A DNA stretch of 64,000 nt, taken from Atherinomorus stipes. Its lineage: Eukaryota > Chordata > Actinopteri > Atheriniformes > Atherinidae. The translations under genes were made by a program, and so were the position numbers. Under the pieces are notes generated by a model. It saw only the letters and a program-made list of their open reading frames with translations, had not been told where the DNA came from and made no database searches. The stretch covers positions 124,001 to 188,000 of the forward strand of contig JALJCO010001321.1 in NCBI GenBank assembly GCA_023101725.1. The letters run 5' to 3'. Positions 35,223 to 46,900 of the stretch are shown one piece after another; the stretch's first letter is position 1, and each line of letters opens with the position of its first letter.

Positions 35223-36033
35223 TAAAACAAAATGATGAAATTTTAAAGATATTTGAATTAATCTTTGCCATAAGTGTAAAACAGAAAAGTTGGTCTCTTA
35301 TTTGCTTCATTCCTGCCAGCTGGGCTTTTTTTTTTTTTTTTTCCAACAGTGTCAAACCTTTGAATGTCACAGCACTGATCCAGTGGTCTTCCTGTTAACC
35401 TCTGTAGTCAATCAGTCTGTTCACTTAAGTCATTGTCGCTTTCCAGACTGTATTTGTATGTCCAACTTCCTACCAATATGGAGTTTCTCGCCACCGTGAG
35501 ACTCTGGGCCTTACTCCCTATCATCATATCTACTTCCAACAACATCAGAGTCTTAAAGCCAAACTTTGTATTGTAATTCTTTGTACACCATTAAAGTCAG
35601 CATTAGTGTAAAATCATTAACTTTTACAGGGAAGAGGGTGCACTTATTGAGCACTTATTTTTCTGGTTGTGTTTTTTTTCCTTTTTCTTTCATTTATCTT
35701 CTATTTTTTGTTCTTTTCAATTGTTCATATAATGTCATGAAAGGAAGGAAGTAAAAAAAGTGATTTGAAAGTTTACATCCCCTTCCATTAAAGACAGGAA
35801 AACAATCAGCTCCCAGTGAAATAAGTTGAAATTGACAAAAGTAATAATAAATAAAAAGAAAAATTTTGATCATGACATTGATTTTTTTTACTGTGGTTCA
35901 ACAGAAATATTAAAAAGAAACATACAAAACAAAACAAGTATACAAGGATGATGGGACGTCTGAGCTAAAATTTTGTTGAGCAAGCGTTTAAGGCAATCAC
36001 TGCAATCTAGTGTTTACTGTAATGTTCATGTGA
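35223..36033. other. Unassigned AT-rich DNA
   Basis: T runs lie at 35327-35342 and 35671-35678. Nothing else was recognised. Confidence 0.45.
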
Positions 36034-37068
36034 CAGTTGACGGTCCTGTCACTATGCCTCCGTGCCCGGGCCCTCCTTTGTCCTGCCACATTCAGTAAGA
36101 CTTCTACACCTTCTGACAGGTTTTTTCACCCACTGCTCATGAGTGAGGTGCTTTAATTTTTCTAGGACAGCTTTGTTTGTTTGTTTTTAAAATGATTTTT
36201 TAAACAAAAATTCAATCAATAGTTTAGTTTACTAAATCATAATTTAGTAAAGTTTTTTATCAATTTTTTTCAATTTCGAGTTATTTGAATTACTATTGTA
36301 AATTTAGCCTTTTTTTTAATGGGATGGTAGCAGAACTGTATGTATGATTAGATTCTTTTTGGTTTTTTTATGTTGTTTTCTAACTGTTTTTTAAAAATTA
36401 CTTTCATGTAAGACATAGGTAAAGAGACATATAAATTTGTGTCTTTTTTGTTTACATTTTGAAATACACATTTAGAATAAATAAAAAAAAAAATAAATAA
36501 ACATTTAAATCTATTTTATTTATGAAAGAGTAATGTCCAGACTGTAGAACTGAATCTAGCAATTTCCTTTGGATTAGCAACAGTGAGCAGAAAAAAACAT
36601 TTCCACCTCTGAGTGGTTATGTTGCCAACATTTCACAAATATTTTGATATATACACCAGATATATCACTCATTTTACTCCCAGTGTATAGAGGCAAGTAC
36701 AGTATAAAACTTCATTTATTGAAGGGTCCTATTATGAATTTATATTGATAATAGCTTTGATGTTAAAGGATAACTTTCTTTTTTTTCAACCAGCACCTTA
36801 TTCCTAGGAATTTATACGTACATTTACTCACCGGTAAAATTTCTGTATCACTTTGACTCCTTCAGAAGATATTCACTTGAGTTGCCCTTCGGCGTACATC
36901 CATATAATGGGAGAGATAGAGGCAGTCTCTGTATAAAGCATTAACTGCACCGGGCGGGATTCAATCCCACAGGCTCCCGGGTGAGAGTCATGCGCACTTA
37001 CCAGTCAGCCAAAGGGACATCCCTGAGCACATGATCTATCAGAGGCATAGTGACAGGACCCCACTGTC
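36034..37068. mobile_element. Inverted-repeat-flanked segment with tRNA-like module
   Basis: The left border TGTGACAGTTGACGGTCCTG, followed by TCACTATGCCTC, is matched in inverse at the right border (AGAGGCATAGTGACAGGACC, then ACTGTCATA). Only the right border is joined to the tRNA-like module. The interior is very AT-rich and has a possible broken TTAA element starting at 36767 (AGGATAACTTT). Whether this is one transposon or two inverted copies of a shorter repeat is open. Confidence 0.45.
36957..37022 (-). repeat. tRNA-like module, copy 2
   Basis: Minus-strand reading gives CCCTTTGGCTGACTGGTAAG and GTGGGATTGAATCCCGCC, an A-box and B-box at tRNA-like spacing. See copies at 24.9 and 52.6 kb. 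Confidence 0.6.
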
Positions 37069-37149
37069 ATATATTCACCAGGCCTCTGACCCATTTAGAT
37101 GGGGCACTGTCAGCATTGCTGTATACACATTCTTGCAGCCATTACTGCC

Positions 37150-37296
37150 CGACATTTATATACTTGGATGTGTGAAGGTTTGTTTTTATTTGAATTTGCA
37201 TTTGTTTTTATTATGTCGAGCACTTTGTGTTACCTTTTAATGGTATGAAAAGTGCTTTATAAATAAAGCTTGATTTGATTTGATTTGATTTGATAC
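37150..37296 (+). mobile_element. LINE 3' tail with (TTGAT)n
   Basis: AAAGTGCTTTATAAATAAAG at 37249-37268 is followed by CTTGATTTGATTTGATTTGA. This is the usual 3' end of fish L2-like LINEs (AATAAA plus a short tandem tail). The 5' part is missing. Confidence 0.7.
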
Positions 37297-37611
37297 AGTT
37301 TCTTGGATCTGAGAAACTGCACTTCACAACTTTTTTTTTTACCCATCCCGCGGCATCACGTAACAGTTGTATGTTGTTTTACAGAACCACATACAACCCA
37401 GAAACCGGATGTCAACACTTTGGCCATTTTGAATGCACACCCATTTAGTGAAGTAAAGCAATAGGATATTATTGGAGGAAGTGAGGGACAGGAAAAGAGA
37501 AAGTGACAAAACAAGAATCAACATCAGACTGACTTTTACAGGCTGGAGAGAGTTCAAAGAAGGAACGGGATGCAAGAAGGATAGGGAGCAAAGTAAGAAA
37601 ATATATGCGCA

Positions 37612-38112
37612 TTCGGACAGAGAGGTTCCAAGAACGCAGTTCCTATAACTACTCGTCCCGAGTTTAGTTATAAGAACTACTGTTCGCCTTCAGTTTGCGT
37701 TCACACATGAGGGAGGACCTTGTTAGGGACCATGTGTGACACAAACGTGACAATGACAAATTTATGCCCCAGCAGATCTAATACAAAACTGAGGTTTCTC
37801 ATCTATTTTATTCAAAGCTATTATAAAAGCAAACTTACCAGCTTTCCATCATCACGGTCATATGTATCATGTAACGCAACAGCTGCCCTACTAACGTCTT
37901 GTTTAGCCTTCATTGAAGTATGCCTGCACATTTTAGTGGATGGACCGGGGTTCGCTCACTAAAGTGGCGCAGATTGTACTGGCACAATTTGCAACTGTAT
38001 TTGGCTTTTCAACTGAGGTCTGAGGTCCATAGTTTCTATGTCCAAATGCGCAAAAAAACGGCCTGGTTCCCGAAAAGGTTATAGGAACTCCAAAAGGTTC
38101 CTACAGTCCGAA
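37612..38112. mobile_element. TIR MITE with TTCGGAC ends
   Basis: The left end TTCGGACAGAGAGGTTCC and right end (inverse) TTCGGACTGTAGGAACC are similar. Both are followed about 20 bases in by AGTTCCTATAAC. The size is about 500 bp. The flanking duplication is unclear. Non-coding. Confidence 0.6.
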
Positions 38113-40431
38113 AGCACCTTATAGTTTAGTAGTGGGGCTATCGTTTTCCATACGGTAATTCTAATCACAAGAATCTTGCCTTTCCAGTGGACTGTCACAT
38201 GTGAACCTCACACTTCAGAGGTGTTTACAGTGGGGAGCAGTGGAAATCCTGTTATGTTTCTCATTACATTATGATGTTGGAGAAAATGAAAAATGATTTA
38301 GCACCTGACACATTTACATTCAAGAGAAGACTGATTGCAATTTTACCCTCTATGAACAGTTGCTTTGGATTCAGTTTAGCCTCTTGGAACTGCAGTCTCT
38401 GCAGATAGGGATTTATATGCTGTCCAAGTGCATCACTCTTTCATTTCCTTTTTCATCCCCCCTTTAATTGGAAACAGATCTTCACACTCGTTCTTATTTT
38501 ACTCATCTTTTCTCTCATTATTTCCACGTCTCACAGTTCTCACTTCAACACTCCTTTCCAAATTTTCCAACTGAAAGCCCTTGTAGTCAAACATCACATT
38601 TCCCTCCTACTGTATCTCCTTGAAAAATAAGTCTCTTTGTTTTTATATTTCTCACACACAGGGAAAGCTCTGGGTGAATAGGCAATGTAAAGCCAGGGGT
38701 CCTGCTTAAGGATGTTTCACCAAGGAGATATGCTGCCTCATGCTTGAGAAAACTCTTTAGTGTAGATTCTTGGCCGAACAAACCACTGAAGAAAATGTAT
38801 GCAACCTATAATCATGCTTTGTACTGCTGAGCTGGCTGATGTAGGATAGCATACATACACCAACAATGACAGACTCCAGCAAGAACAAAGTTGAGCTGCT
38901 ATGAATGTTGCTCGTACACAGGAGGAAAATGTGTCTTCAGCGAGGAGGAGCAGCTTAGGCTCTGTTCAGCATTAACGTGTCCTGAATGATCCATTTTCCA
39001 GTGGACAGCCCTAACGGCAGATGTTCACAGCTGGTGTTGGTCCCTATGTGTTTTTTCAGTAATAGGGCTGCATAATGTTGTTTGAGCATTGTCATCACAA
39101 TGTTCATGTGTGCAATAGGTCCTGCAATGCAGGACTCAAATTAACCTACTGTGACTTCATCTAATTTCAAGGATACCAGACACACACTGCGCACAGCGAT
39201 CCACCAATCACCATCATTCTTGATCATTTTGGCGAAGAACAAACCTTTTGTGGTTAATCACAATTCACATTTGTACAGTACATAAGAAAATAAAACATGA
39301 ACTCAGGTCCTAGCACAATGAAACTGTTGGAGTATGTACAGACACTCACTCTACAAACAGTGACGGCTATGTTAGTAAATTAATGCTAGCAAATGGAAGC
39401 AGACTGGCTGATCCAGACACCTTACAGAAAAGACATGAAGATCTTCCAGGCTGCTGATGCTGGAGTGGCCAGACATCTAATTGAGACACTGTGTGTGTAC
39501 AGCAAAGAGAAGCTCAAAGTATAGATATTGCTGGACGCTTAAGACTATGTCAGAAATGTTCATGTTTCAATTATGAAATACATCAATCTACGTCCGGATC
39601 TTTGTGTCCTGCAGTCTGAAGTTTTGCCAAGCCAGGTCAAAGCAAGAAGAATGACATATACGACACCTGGGTCATCGTAAATCTGGACATCATTACCATT
39701 CTAACAGCAAACCGCACCTGCATGCTCAGTACCTGCAATGCAGTGGCTGTTACACTCGTTCTGTTATGTGTTGATTTGATGATTCATTTTATAGCTTTAA
39801 GAGAAAGTCATAAAATTTTTATGTTTTCAATTTCATTTTGCAGACTAGGGTCTTGTGCAATCATGCAGCAGCAGTACTATTTTATCTACAAACACTAACA
39901 TTATTGATGATTGTGTCTGTTCAGTCTTTCCACCTTTTTGCATTCAACAACAATTGTCTTTTGTTTTTCTGAGCACAAGTGTCCGTTGGTATCCTAAAAA
40001 AAAACCTTTAATTTACTGCTATGAACGTTGTTCCTCCTATTCTGGCACCCAAATACTAGCCTGGTACACTAACACCATGTATGAGATACACGGCAAATCA
40101 GTCTGGGTTCTCTCCATTGGAAAGTGATTTCCACTCTGGTAAAAAATTGATGGGACCAATAATGGCGTGGGAGGCAGGAATTTATGATACCTCTTTTTCG
40201 TCGACTCGGTTCTCTAACCATAAACAGTCAGAATGGCAGCTGCAGAGGAGCAACAGTTAAATGATACCCTTTCCAATGTCTTAATGAGCTGCATATGTCC
40301 TTAAACCCGTAAGAACTTGCTGCTCTTAAGTCTTTACTCCAGGCTTTCCTCTTACAAAAAGACGTTTGCATCACTTCCATGTTTCTTTGATTGGTTCTCT
40401 CCGGTTCAGTTTGTTCCTGTTAGTCCTGTTA
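38113..40431. other. Unassigned DNA
   Basis: No gene or paired repeat ends. Bases 39300-39720 read like decayed coding DNA in places, but stops occur in every frame and no motif stands out. Confidence 0.4.
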
Positions 40432-40927
40432 GTCAAATCAAATCAAATCAAGTTTATTTACATAGCCCTGTACAGTACCCAATGGACACACAAAGTGCTT
40501 TACAGCAGAGGTAACAGAGAAAGAGACAACAAAGCAAGACATCATAAAAATGCAAGTTAAATACTGGAAAAATTAAGAGCCAAGTAGTTAAGCACTACAA
40601 AAACAACCAAGAACAGAGAATCAGAGCAGGCTACTCGGGGGAGCGCAGGGTGTACATAAAAGAGAGTAAAAAGTTCAAAGAAATAAACTAGTTAGAATTA
40701 AAAGCTAGACGAAAAAATATGTCTTCAGCTTAGATTTAAAAGAGCCCAGTTCAGTTGAGAGACGAAAGTGAGTTCCATAATCTCGGGCAAGCAACTGAGA
40801 ACGAGCAGTCGCCCCACCATTTTGGGACCAGCAAGTCAGCCAGATAAAGGGGGGGCAGACCATTGAGAGCTATGAAAACAAACAAAAGTAATTTAAAATC
40901 AATTAGGAAGCGGATGGGCAGCCAGTG
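40432..40927 (-). mobile_element. 5'-truncated LINE, C-terminal piece and tail
   Basis: On the minus strand, from 40927: LHWLPIRFLIDFKLLLFVF and ALNGLPPLYLADLL, the conserved C-terminal segment of fish L2-like LINEs. Then come a degenerate 3' region, AAAGCACTTTGTG, AATAAACTTG and a (ATTTG)n tail at 40432-40455. The coding part is frameshifted. Confidence 0.75.
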
Positions 40928-40931
40928 CAGG

Positions 40932-41190
40932 CAGGGCCAGCGATTGGTATAGGCGCCCTAGGCAATCGCCTAGGGCACCAAATGTGCTGAGGGTGCCCAC
41001 TCCTGGTGTGTTTAAGTCAATTTTCCGGCGGTAAACAACACAGCGATGTACATGCAGCAATAAACACTTGACAGTGCCCTCTCTCGTTGGTGAGAAGGAG
41101 GGGGCGGCGGCTGGTGACTGTCACATTACGACGTTGGTGGAAATGTAGGAAAGACAGAGCGTAGTGTAGAGGTAAGTCATCTCAGTCATT
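40932..41190 (+). mobile_element. hAT-like transposon end (fragment)
   Basis: It starts CAGGGCCAGCGATTGGTATA and carries a 12-bp hairpin (GGCGCCCTAGGC / GCCTAGGGCACC, loop AATC) at 40952-40979. I remember this start from a fish hAT family. The other end is not present; GAACGTT repeat DNA follows. Confidence 0.5.
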
Positions 41191-41194
41191 GCCC

Positions 41195-41330
41195 AGCTAA
41201 CAGAGGAACGTTCCCCGAACGTTGCATTAAGGTCGTGGGAATGTTCGCTGCGACCTGCGGCCAACTGAACGTCTCCATGGAAAGTTTTCTAAAGGTTCTG
41301 GGAACGTTGCCTGAAGGTCACTGTTTGTTG
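41195..41330. repeat. GAACGTT-rich repeat
   Basis: Repeated words include GGAACGTTCC (41205-41214), GAACGTTGC, GAATGTTCGC, GGAACGTTGCC. The pattern resembles the terminal part of a teleost non-autonomous DNA transposon with internal subrepeats. It abuts the Tc1-like element. Confidence 0.5.
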
Positions 41331-41344
41331 TACATATATACATA

Positions 41345-42203
41345 CACTGCCTGGCCCACAAAAAAAGTCGCCACCTGGATTTGGACCTGGATGTGCGATT
41401 ATCTTTCAGCTGGCAACAAGTTATTTAACCCCAACTGGTGCAATGACTTGCTTCTCATTTCCTAAACAACCATGAGGAAAGACACATCCCGTGGTCTTGG
41501 AAAAGATGTTAGTCTGTCTGAGAAGGGTCAAATCATTGGCATCAAGAGGTGAAAACATCTAAGGAGATGCAGAAACTACTAAAACTGGGTTCAGAACAGT
41601 CCAAAGCATTATGAAAAACTGGAAGGATAGCGGACCATCGTCTTCCAGGAAGAAATGTGGCCGGAAAGGCAGATGAAGTGATGCAGCATCATGCCTAGTG
41701 CTACTGTATGAGCCTGTGGGGGCAGTGTGATGATCTGGGGTTGCTGCAGTTGCTCAGGTCCAGGTTCAGCAACAGTATCAGCTCAGATAATGAGGTCAGC
41801 TGATACCTGAATATACTGAATGACCAGGTTATTCCATCAATGGATGTTTCTTTCCTGATGGCACGGCCATATACCAAGATGACTGTGCCAGAATGCATTG
41901 GGCTCAGATTGTGAAAGATGGTTCAGGGAGCATGACACATCATTTTCACACATGGATTGGCCACCACGGAGTCCAGACCTGAACCCCATTGAGAATCTTT
42001 GGGGTGTGCTGTGGTCAGACTACAATCATCATCAAGATCTTGGTGAAAAATTGATGCAACAGGATGCAAATAAATCTGGTGACATTGCAGAAGCTTCTGG
42101 AAACACAGTGAATGCTGCTGCTATCAAAGCTAAAGGCGGTCCAACGAAATGTTAAATGTTTGACCTTTTTTTTTGTTGGCGACTTTTTTTTGGCCGGGCA
42201 GTG
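41345..42203 (+). mobile_element. Tc1-like transposon, internally deleted
   Basis: Inverted ends CACTGCCTGGCCCACAAAAA (41345) and, inverse, CACTGCCCGGCCAAAAAAAA (from 42203). Both continue into AGTCGCCA. TA precedes the left end; the right flank has changed to AA. At 859 bp it is about half to two thirds of a full Tc1 element. Confidence 0.85.
41470..42155 (+). pseudogene. Tc1-like transposase, broken
   Basis: Pieces in differing frames: DVSLSEKGQIIGIKR (DNA-binding N-terminus, about 41505-41550), GGSVMIWGCCS (about 41717-41750) and, in one frame at 41898-42155, [20 protein letters not shown] followed by [14 protein letters not shown]. The last block contains the Glu (PIENLW) of the DDE/DD34E site. 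The first Asp region is deleted and the frame has stops, so no enzyme is made. Confidence 0.8.
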
Positions 42204-45200
42204 AATGTATACACATGTACTGTATAATATTAAATAGCATTGTGTATAAAATAAGGCTGCCTGCCACCCAGCTGTTGCTGCTAGCTACCTTCCACTGTCA
42301 GCCTGCTTCGTACTGCAGCTTAGCTCATGAGCGCACAAAGTTTCACAAAGTTGAAAGAACTGGAAAGAAACACCTGTTGCTTCGAGAATGTGATCTACAA
42401 TAATGATCTGACACAGTGGTTGGAAATAAATTGGGAACCCATTAAACAAAATGCAATCACTATGGCTCTCATCCAAATATGATCCTGTTTTCATTAACTT
42501 TTAAAATTTACTTACATTTAAAGTGTTGATGACACGACCTTAACTGTAACTTTGCCATACAACAACACACCAAGATAAAATAAGTAGCTCTGTTCAGTTA
42601 GAAGTTAATCAGACGTGTATTTACGTAAATATCCGATGTTTAGGAGGCTCGGCTAAAGGCTAAAAGCTTTTCAGTCGAGAAACGAGCTGCCATATTGTGT
42701 CGTCAGCGACTGTACAGAGTTGCGGTCCGCCCATTGACTTACATGTATAATCTAAGCCATGGAAAACATGAAAGATGCTCCAGAACAACTAGATTGGAAC
42801 TGGATTGTGTGGTGGGATCATCAGCCAGTTCAGAAAAGTGTGATAATGCTGAGGAATTTGGGGAAATCACATTTTACAAGCTAGAACCGGAGTAGAACTG
42901 TAGCCAGCTGCCTACAGCCTCTCTCCCAGCCTCAGGTCCACTCAGTTCAGTTAAAAGCCTGCAAGACCACACCGAGGGAACCAGAACTGTAAGGCTCAAA
43001 CCAGAACAACACAAAGCAGACCCACAACTCAATGAGTTGCAGCGGTTTGACATACAGTAGATCCAGGAGTGACATAAACAAGGCACTTGCCCCCTGCGGT
43101 AGCTCGCAGCTAACGGCAGCCGCAAGCTAGCCGCGGTAAATAATTAGCCTTTAAAAGATGAGAAGATAACAACTTGCATGGTTCCAGTCAAGTTTTAAAT
43201 AGTTCTCTTTTATAAGGATGAGGATGGAGGAAAGGATGGACCTATGGAAGCAGCTGGAGGAGATCTGATGACCGGCGACGTTCATATAACCGAGCCGCAG
43301 CTGTCTGTCGATCAGGAGCTGTATGACTGATGTGATGAAGCAACGATGGATGAGAATGAATATTTCCAAGGAGATGATCGCAGTTTCATTGTGTTAGAAG
43401 TAACACGCTGGTGCCTGAAGTTTCAGTAAACAGATGCTCTAGATGAGCAGAAAGGTCCGGTTGCTGCCTGTTTCCCGGTGAGTACGACTTCGATCTGCTT
43501 CTTTATCCTCTTCAAAATAAAATTCTGAATCTGTAGGAAACCTAAATAAACTAACTCTACACTTATGAGCTTTTAACCAATAACTGCCAATACAATTTGA
43601 AGGCTGAGTCGTTACTGTTTGTCTGTAAAACTGGAAAAGGAACTTAAAAACCGCAATGAAGCCACTTCAGTGTTAAATAAGCAGCGAAGAAGAGGCTCTT
43701 GCAGACGTCATATCCGGTTTTGGCTCACAGCGCCACAGTCTGATCAGATGTGCTGAAAAAGCAGCGATGTTTTCTAATAACTCATCTATGCAGCTGCGCT
43801 TGTTTCTGTTACATAGATCATCATGAAGGACGTTTTGGTCTATAAAACATGGCAAAAAATGGCAAAAACATGTCATCAGCACTTTAAACAATGCTATGGC
43901 CCATTTATGTGACCAAGACTTAGTATGAAGTATTTCTAGGTGATAATTAGTATCATGTTAAATAATTTCATGGCAGTGTTTGTTTTTGTTTTGTTTTTTT
44001 CAAACTATGTTTATGCATTGAGCACAGTGGGTGTGTGACTAGTTTTGACAGGTGGTTGGTGGTTTTTGGACAGTTTTACTGTCTTTACTTTAGTCTGTCA
44101 TGTAGGCTACCTGTGGAACTGTTCAGTGTTCCTGCTTTGTATTTATTCGTTCATTGTTTGTTAATTGTTTGTATGTATCTGATCAATGCTATAACAAAGA
44201 CATCTCATTGCCCCCACAGAGACTAATAAGATGAATATAATGACCCCTGCAGAGTCTCAATTTTGCCTTCATGACGTCATTCTGAGATTACATGAAGTCC
44301 TGCCAAGTGCAGAGAAGAAAAGTAATGCTGTCGTAAACACAATGCTGATATATTCATGTTTATTCCTCTTTTACACACTTTAAGTCTAATCACTATTTCC
44401 CTTATGTAGCTTTTTTTAAAGTATGCCTATGACTTGTGGTGTCATAAATCAGTGCAGAATCCAGTGCAACAACATACTCTGTAAGAAAGGGTTTCTTCTT
44501 TACTCACACAGTACCTAACCCTGCCTTATCTGGATCTAAATATGGACCCAGTGCTGATTGGGTAGATTTCTCTTGTTGTGTTTGAACTGGTTTATTTACT
44601 TTATCTTATTTTATTTATCTGTTTATTTTTATTTTCAGGCAGGGGTATCTTCCCACGATCTGGCTGGGATGGAGCCAGGAGGACAGAGATCACGGTAGTC
44701 AGAGGGGAGGGGAGAAGAGGACAAAGTGTCACGAATATTCATCTCCCATAACAGCTACTTAGCAAACTTTAACCTTAACCCTAACCTGAACTTAACCAAC
44801 TTGTAAACGAAGAGTACATCCTAAAACCCAATGATTTACAGTATAAGAATTGACTTTTTTTTTTTTGTCCCCAAGAGAGACTAGTCCCCATAATGTGTAA
44901 TCAGACTCAGTCCTCACAAAATGAATAATACAAGTAATACACACATACAAATACCAGTGAATCCCCATGACACTGACAACAAGTCAGTGGATTCACACAT
45001 CCATCTCTGAGCCAAGTTAAGTGGTTTTTACTCATTGCCCATTTCACATTATGACTTTTTTTAATCATTTTTCCATTTTGTTTTATTGTTTTTAGTCTTG
45101 TTTTTAATAATTTTATTGCATTGTTTTAATTGTTTTATTGCATTGTTCTGATTGTTTCTTACATGACTGCCACGTGTTTCATTGATTTCAGCTGTATTTA

Positions 45201-45283
45201 CTTTGTAAAAAACTTACGGCAGAATGAGTTGTGGGAAGTGTGTTGTTTAGATAAACTTGATCCTGACTTTTATTAGAGATTAA
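42204..45283. other. Unassigned DNA, partly repeat-like
   Basis: Bases 42600-43900 are GC/CpG-richer (for example 43100-43140 and 43680-43800) and look like an old DNA transposon, but no ends were matched. Bases 44640-44720 are GC-rich without a frame. The rest is AT-rich with no gene. Confidence 0.4.
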
Positions 45284-45366
45284 CAGTATCAGTCCAAAAA
45301 GTTTGGACACATATTCCTATTAATTCCAATGGGTAATTGTGTCCAAACGTCTTACTGGTAGTGTAT
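45284..45366. mobile_element. Tc1-derived palindromic MITE, copy 4
   Basis: TCAGTCCAAAAAGTTTGGAC is answered by GTGTCCAAACGTCTTACTGG across AATTCCAATGGGTAAT. It has the same structure as copies 1 and 3, and TA stands next to the right end (GTGTATG). Confidence 0.75.
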
Positions 45367-45778
45367 GTGTGTATAATGTTTTCATTTACATTTTCAAAAC
45401 TTTAATATCATAATGCTTGAACCCTCACTTGAAGAGCAAAACATATTATTGAGAAAAATACTTTGTAAAATTATTAACAGATCAACATATTGCATGTATT
45501 CTCAAAAATATTTCAAAATTAAATTAAGTTGATTATTTTCTAAACACCAATCATTTTCACGTTTCATGATTTTTAGTTTTAAAAAAAATTCTTAAAGTCA
45601 ATTTACTTCCGCTTGTATAATTTGTAGCTTTCACTTTCCTCAAGTGCATTTCCTTTGCCATGGCTGAAGACTGTAAACGGTTTATTAACAGGTGGTATAG
45701 AAGATGTTTCTTTGAATAATTTTTGCAATATTTGAAGAAATTGGGTTCACTGCCCCATAAGGTATGGCTATTTAAAAG

Positions 45779-46900
45779 CTTTAAATAGATTAATTTCGAT
45801 CAGCTGTGAAAGTAATGGGACTTAAAACACATCTGACAATCATTTCTGCTCTGATTGCATGTTTTGTCAATGTCAATGTCAATGTCAGGTTTATTTATAT
45901 AGCACATTTTTAAAGGCCAGTGGCCAACAAAAGTGCTTTACAGAATAAAACATTTGTCTATTGCCCGTCATTCGCGCTTACTACCGTAGTAAGAGTGATT
46001 GATGGGCAATAGTCAACGGGTAATAGGCGAGAGTGATTGAGAGTGATTAAATGGTGAGAGTAATACTACATGCCGGAAGCGACGCACTCTTGTCTGATGT
46101 TTACAATCATTCTGCTAGCGTTAGCTACGCTATCTGTCTTGGGGCACGGTCTCATGGGTTTCCTCAAACAAACTAGACTTGAACTATCTGGGTTCTCGCA
46201 GCAGGGGTCTGACAACTCTGCACGGTCTCATGGTTGTTTTCTGAAACGTTTTGAGGACGAAACTGTTGTCATCACGGTGTGATGCAAGTAGAAAGAGACG
46301 GCAAAACTGCAGTCCAGCTGGTGGTGTCACCACCTGTTAGAGTGGGATGTCTGTCACTGATAGACAATCTATGCACGTACATGCGTTGAGCATGCTGACC
46401 GAAAGAGAACCAGCATGAAGTTCCGAGAAACGTGTCCTGTGTGTGTCATTGCTCTGTGTGCATGAGGGATCTACTTTGGGAGAAGTGTTTGCAGGGAGCT
46501 AACAGAAACAAACAACCGTGCCCAGAGATCCAACACCACCCCTTATTCCCTCTCTCCCCCCCGTCCCCCCTGCGTCAAACGTTCCGGACTTTCCAGTCGT
46601 GCAGACGGCCTCTTCCAACCGTTCCGTTCTGACAACTGTTCCAGACTTTTGGTGCGGTTGCATGGCGCAAAATCTACAGATGTAATCCCTTTTCTGGACT
46701 TGAGAACGTTTTAACCGTGACAAAAGTGTCCATGTGACCCTGCCCTTACCTGCGTTTGTGACATGATGGGAAGATCTGTACTGGCTGTCTGCTAGATGCC
46801 GATGTCGGGACTTGGCTCATGCATGTTGTCTAAAGGCATGGCCGGGGAGGGAGCTGTGAACCTAGCAGGCTGGTCTTGTGCATGCGCTTTATTCAAAACA
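45779..46900. repeat. Unnamed palindrome-bearing repeat, copy 2
   Basis: Homologous to 20818-21700, sharing GTGAAAGTAATGGG, ACCGTAGTAAGAGTGATTGA (45983-46002), GCCGGAAGC, CTGATGTTTACAATCA-type wording and TTTGTGACATGATGGGA (46755). A palindrome spans 45960-46010, with arms of about 24 bases and few mismatches. A LINE tail is inserted at about 45868-45949, where copy 1 is empty. No SINE is present where copy 1 has one. Confidence 0.65.
45868..45949 (-). mobile_element. LINE 3' tail with (TTGACA)n
   Basis: On the minus strand: AAAGCACTTTTGTTGGCC, then GTGCTATATAAATAAACC followed by four units of TGACAT. This is the L2-like tail form seen also at 37.2, 40.4 and 48.9 kb. It is only about 80 bp long, so strongly 5'-truncated. 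Confidence 0.75.
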
